From: an uncultured beta proteobacterium
Lineage (GTDB): Bacteria; Pseudomonadota; Gammaproteobacteria; Burkholderiales; SG8-41
Reading direction: 5' to 3'
NCBI GenBank assembly: GCA_903905655.1
Contig: CAIVHG010000021.1
Coordinates: forward strand, 1-60,300
Length of the DNA stretch: 60,300 bases
Positions 60,260 through 60,300 of this stretch are shown here, one piece after another. Each line of letters opens with the position of its first letter. Position 1 is the stretch's first letter. The position numbers and the translations under genes were made by a program. Under the pieces are notes generated by a model. It worked only from the letters and a program-made list of their open reading frames with translations, made no database searches and had not been told where the DNA came from.

Positions 60260-60300
60260 ATGCGAGTGGCAAGTACGATTGAACTGGACTACGCGGAGCG
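60260..60300 (+). CDS. Possible start of an IS630-like transposase, cut by the window edge
   Basis: An ATG opens MRVASTIELDYAER before the window ends. This resembles the first residues of IS630-family transposases (I-E-L-x-x-x-E-R), and the AT-rich stretch upstream from about 60180 could be its terminal repeat. With only 13 codons visible the call is weak. Confidence 0.25.
   Translation, partial: MRVASTIELDYAE

Overview
The window is about 60 kb of GC-rich chromosome. It most likely comes from a betaproteobacterium of the Burkholderiales type. The main reason is the number of secreted solute receptors of the Bug/TctC family: 13 complete genes plus one truncated copy, an expansion known from Bordetella, Cupriavidus, Variovorax and relatives. 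Start sites usually carry clear GGAG ribosome sites, and gene order suggests many short operons of one to four genes on alternating strands. I found no tRNA, rRNA, CRISPR array or phage gene. No recognisable DNA-binding transcription regulator is encoded anywhere in the window.

Layout. 1-419: two broken genes facing each other, an Rh-type ammonium transporter fragment and a Bug fragment. 1-6 kb: a fusion of nine Sel1 repeats to two CbxX-type AAA+ ATPase domains, then an anaerobic sulfatase-maturase-like radical SAM enzyme with a SEC-C tail, and a dienelactone hydrolase. 6-11 kb: Bug receptor, NIPSNAP protein, sugar-isomerase-like TIM barrel, LDH2-type dehydrogenase and Bug receptor. 11.4-17.4 kb: a seven-gene minus-strand operon with a complete spermidine/iron-type ABC importer, two tandem carboxymuconolactone decarboxylase-like proteins and a ModA-like protein without signal peptide. 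17.6-17.9 kb: a 309-base non-coding element with perfect 25-base terminal inverted repeats and two large internal hairpins.

18-28 kb: enolase-superfamily enzyme, a decayed ketopantoate reductase, two DapA-like proteins (one lacking its catalytic residues), four Bug receptors, a CapA-type phosphoesterase and an HpaI-type aldolase. 28-34 kb: a multiheme cytochrome c and a monoheme cytochrome c, each near an FNR/Anr-like box, a universal stress protein, and a pair of Asp/Glu-racemase-fold enzymes flanking a Bug receptor. 34-38 kb: a ThDP enzyme, a 43-residue acidic ORF, a VOC gene broken by a four-base duplication, and an unrecognised lipoprotein. 38-60 kb: an alternating series of Bug receptors and catabolic enzymes (MmgE/PrpD x2, flavoprotein, alpha/beta hydrolase, LDH2 x2, a paired two-subunit acyl-CoA dehydrogenase, crotonase-fold protein, cyclase, CaiB-type CoA transferase, Asp/Glu-racemase-fold enzyme), ending in what may be the edge of an IS630-like element.

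How it may work together: most Bug genes sit next to one or two enzymes that act on carboxylates or CoA esters, but there is no TctA/TctB membrane pair in the window. The receptors must therefore use transporter subunits encoded elsewhere or act as ligand sensors. Several enzymes are catalytically unusual: three LDH2 proteins without the Ser-His motif, a DapA fold without Lys/Tyr, two racemase-fold proteins with one Cys, a crotonase without Glu pair, and an alpha/beta hydrolase with His at the nucleophile. This repeated pattern is the most distinctive feature of the region. Assignments rest on reading the translations; no database search was possible.
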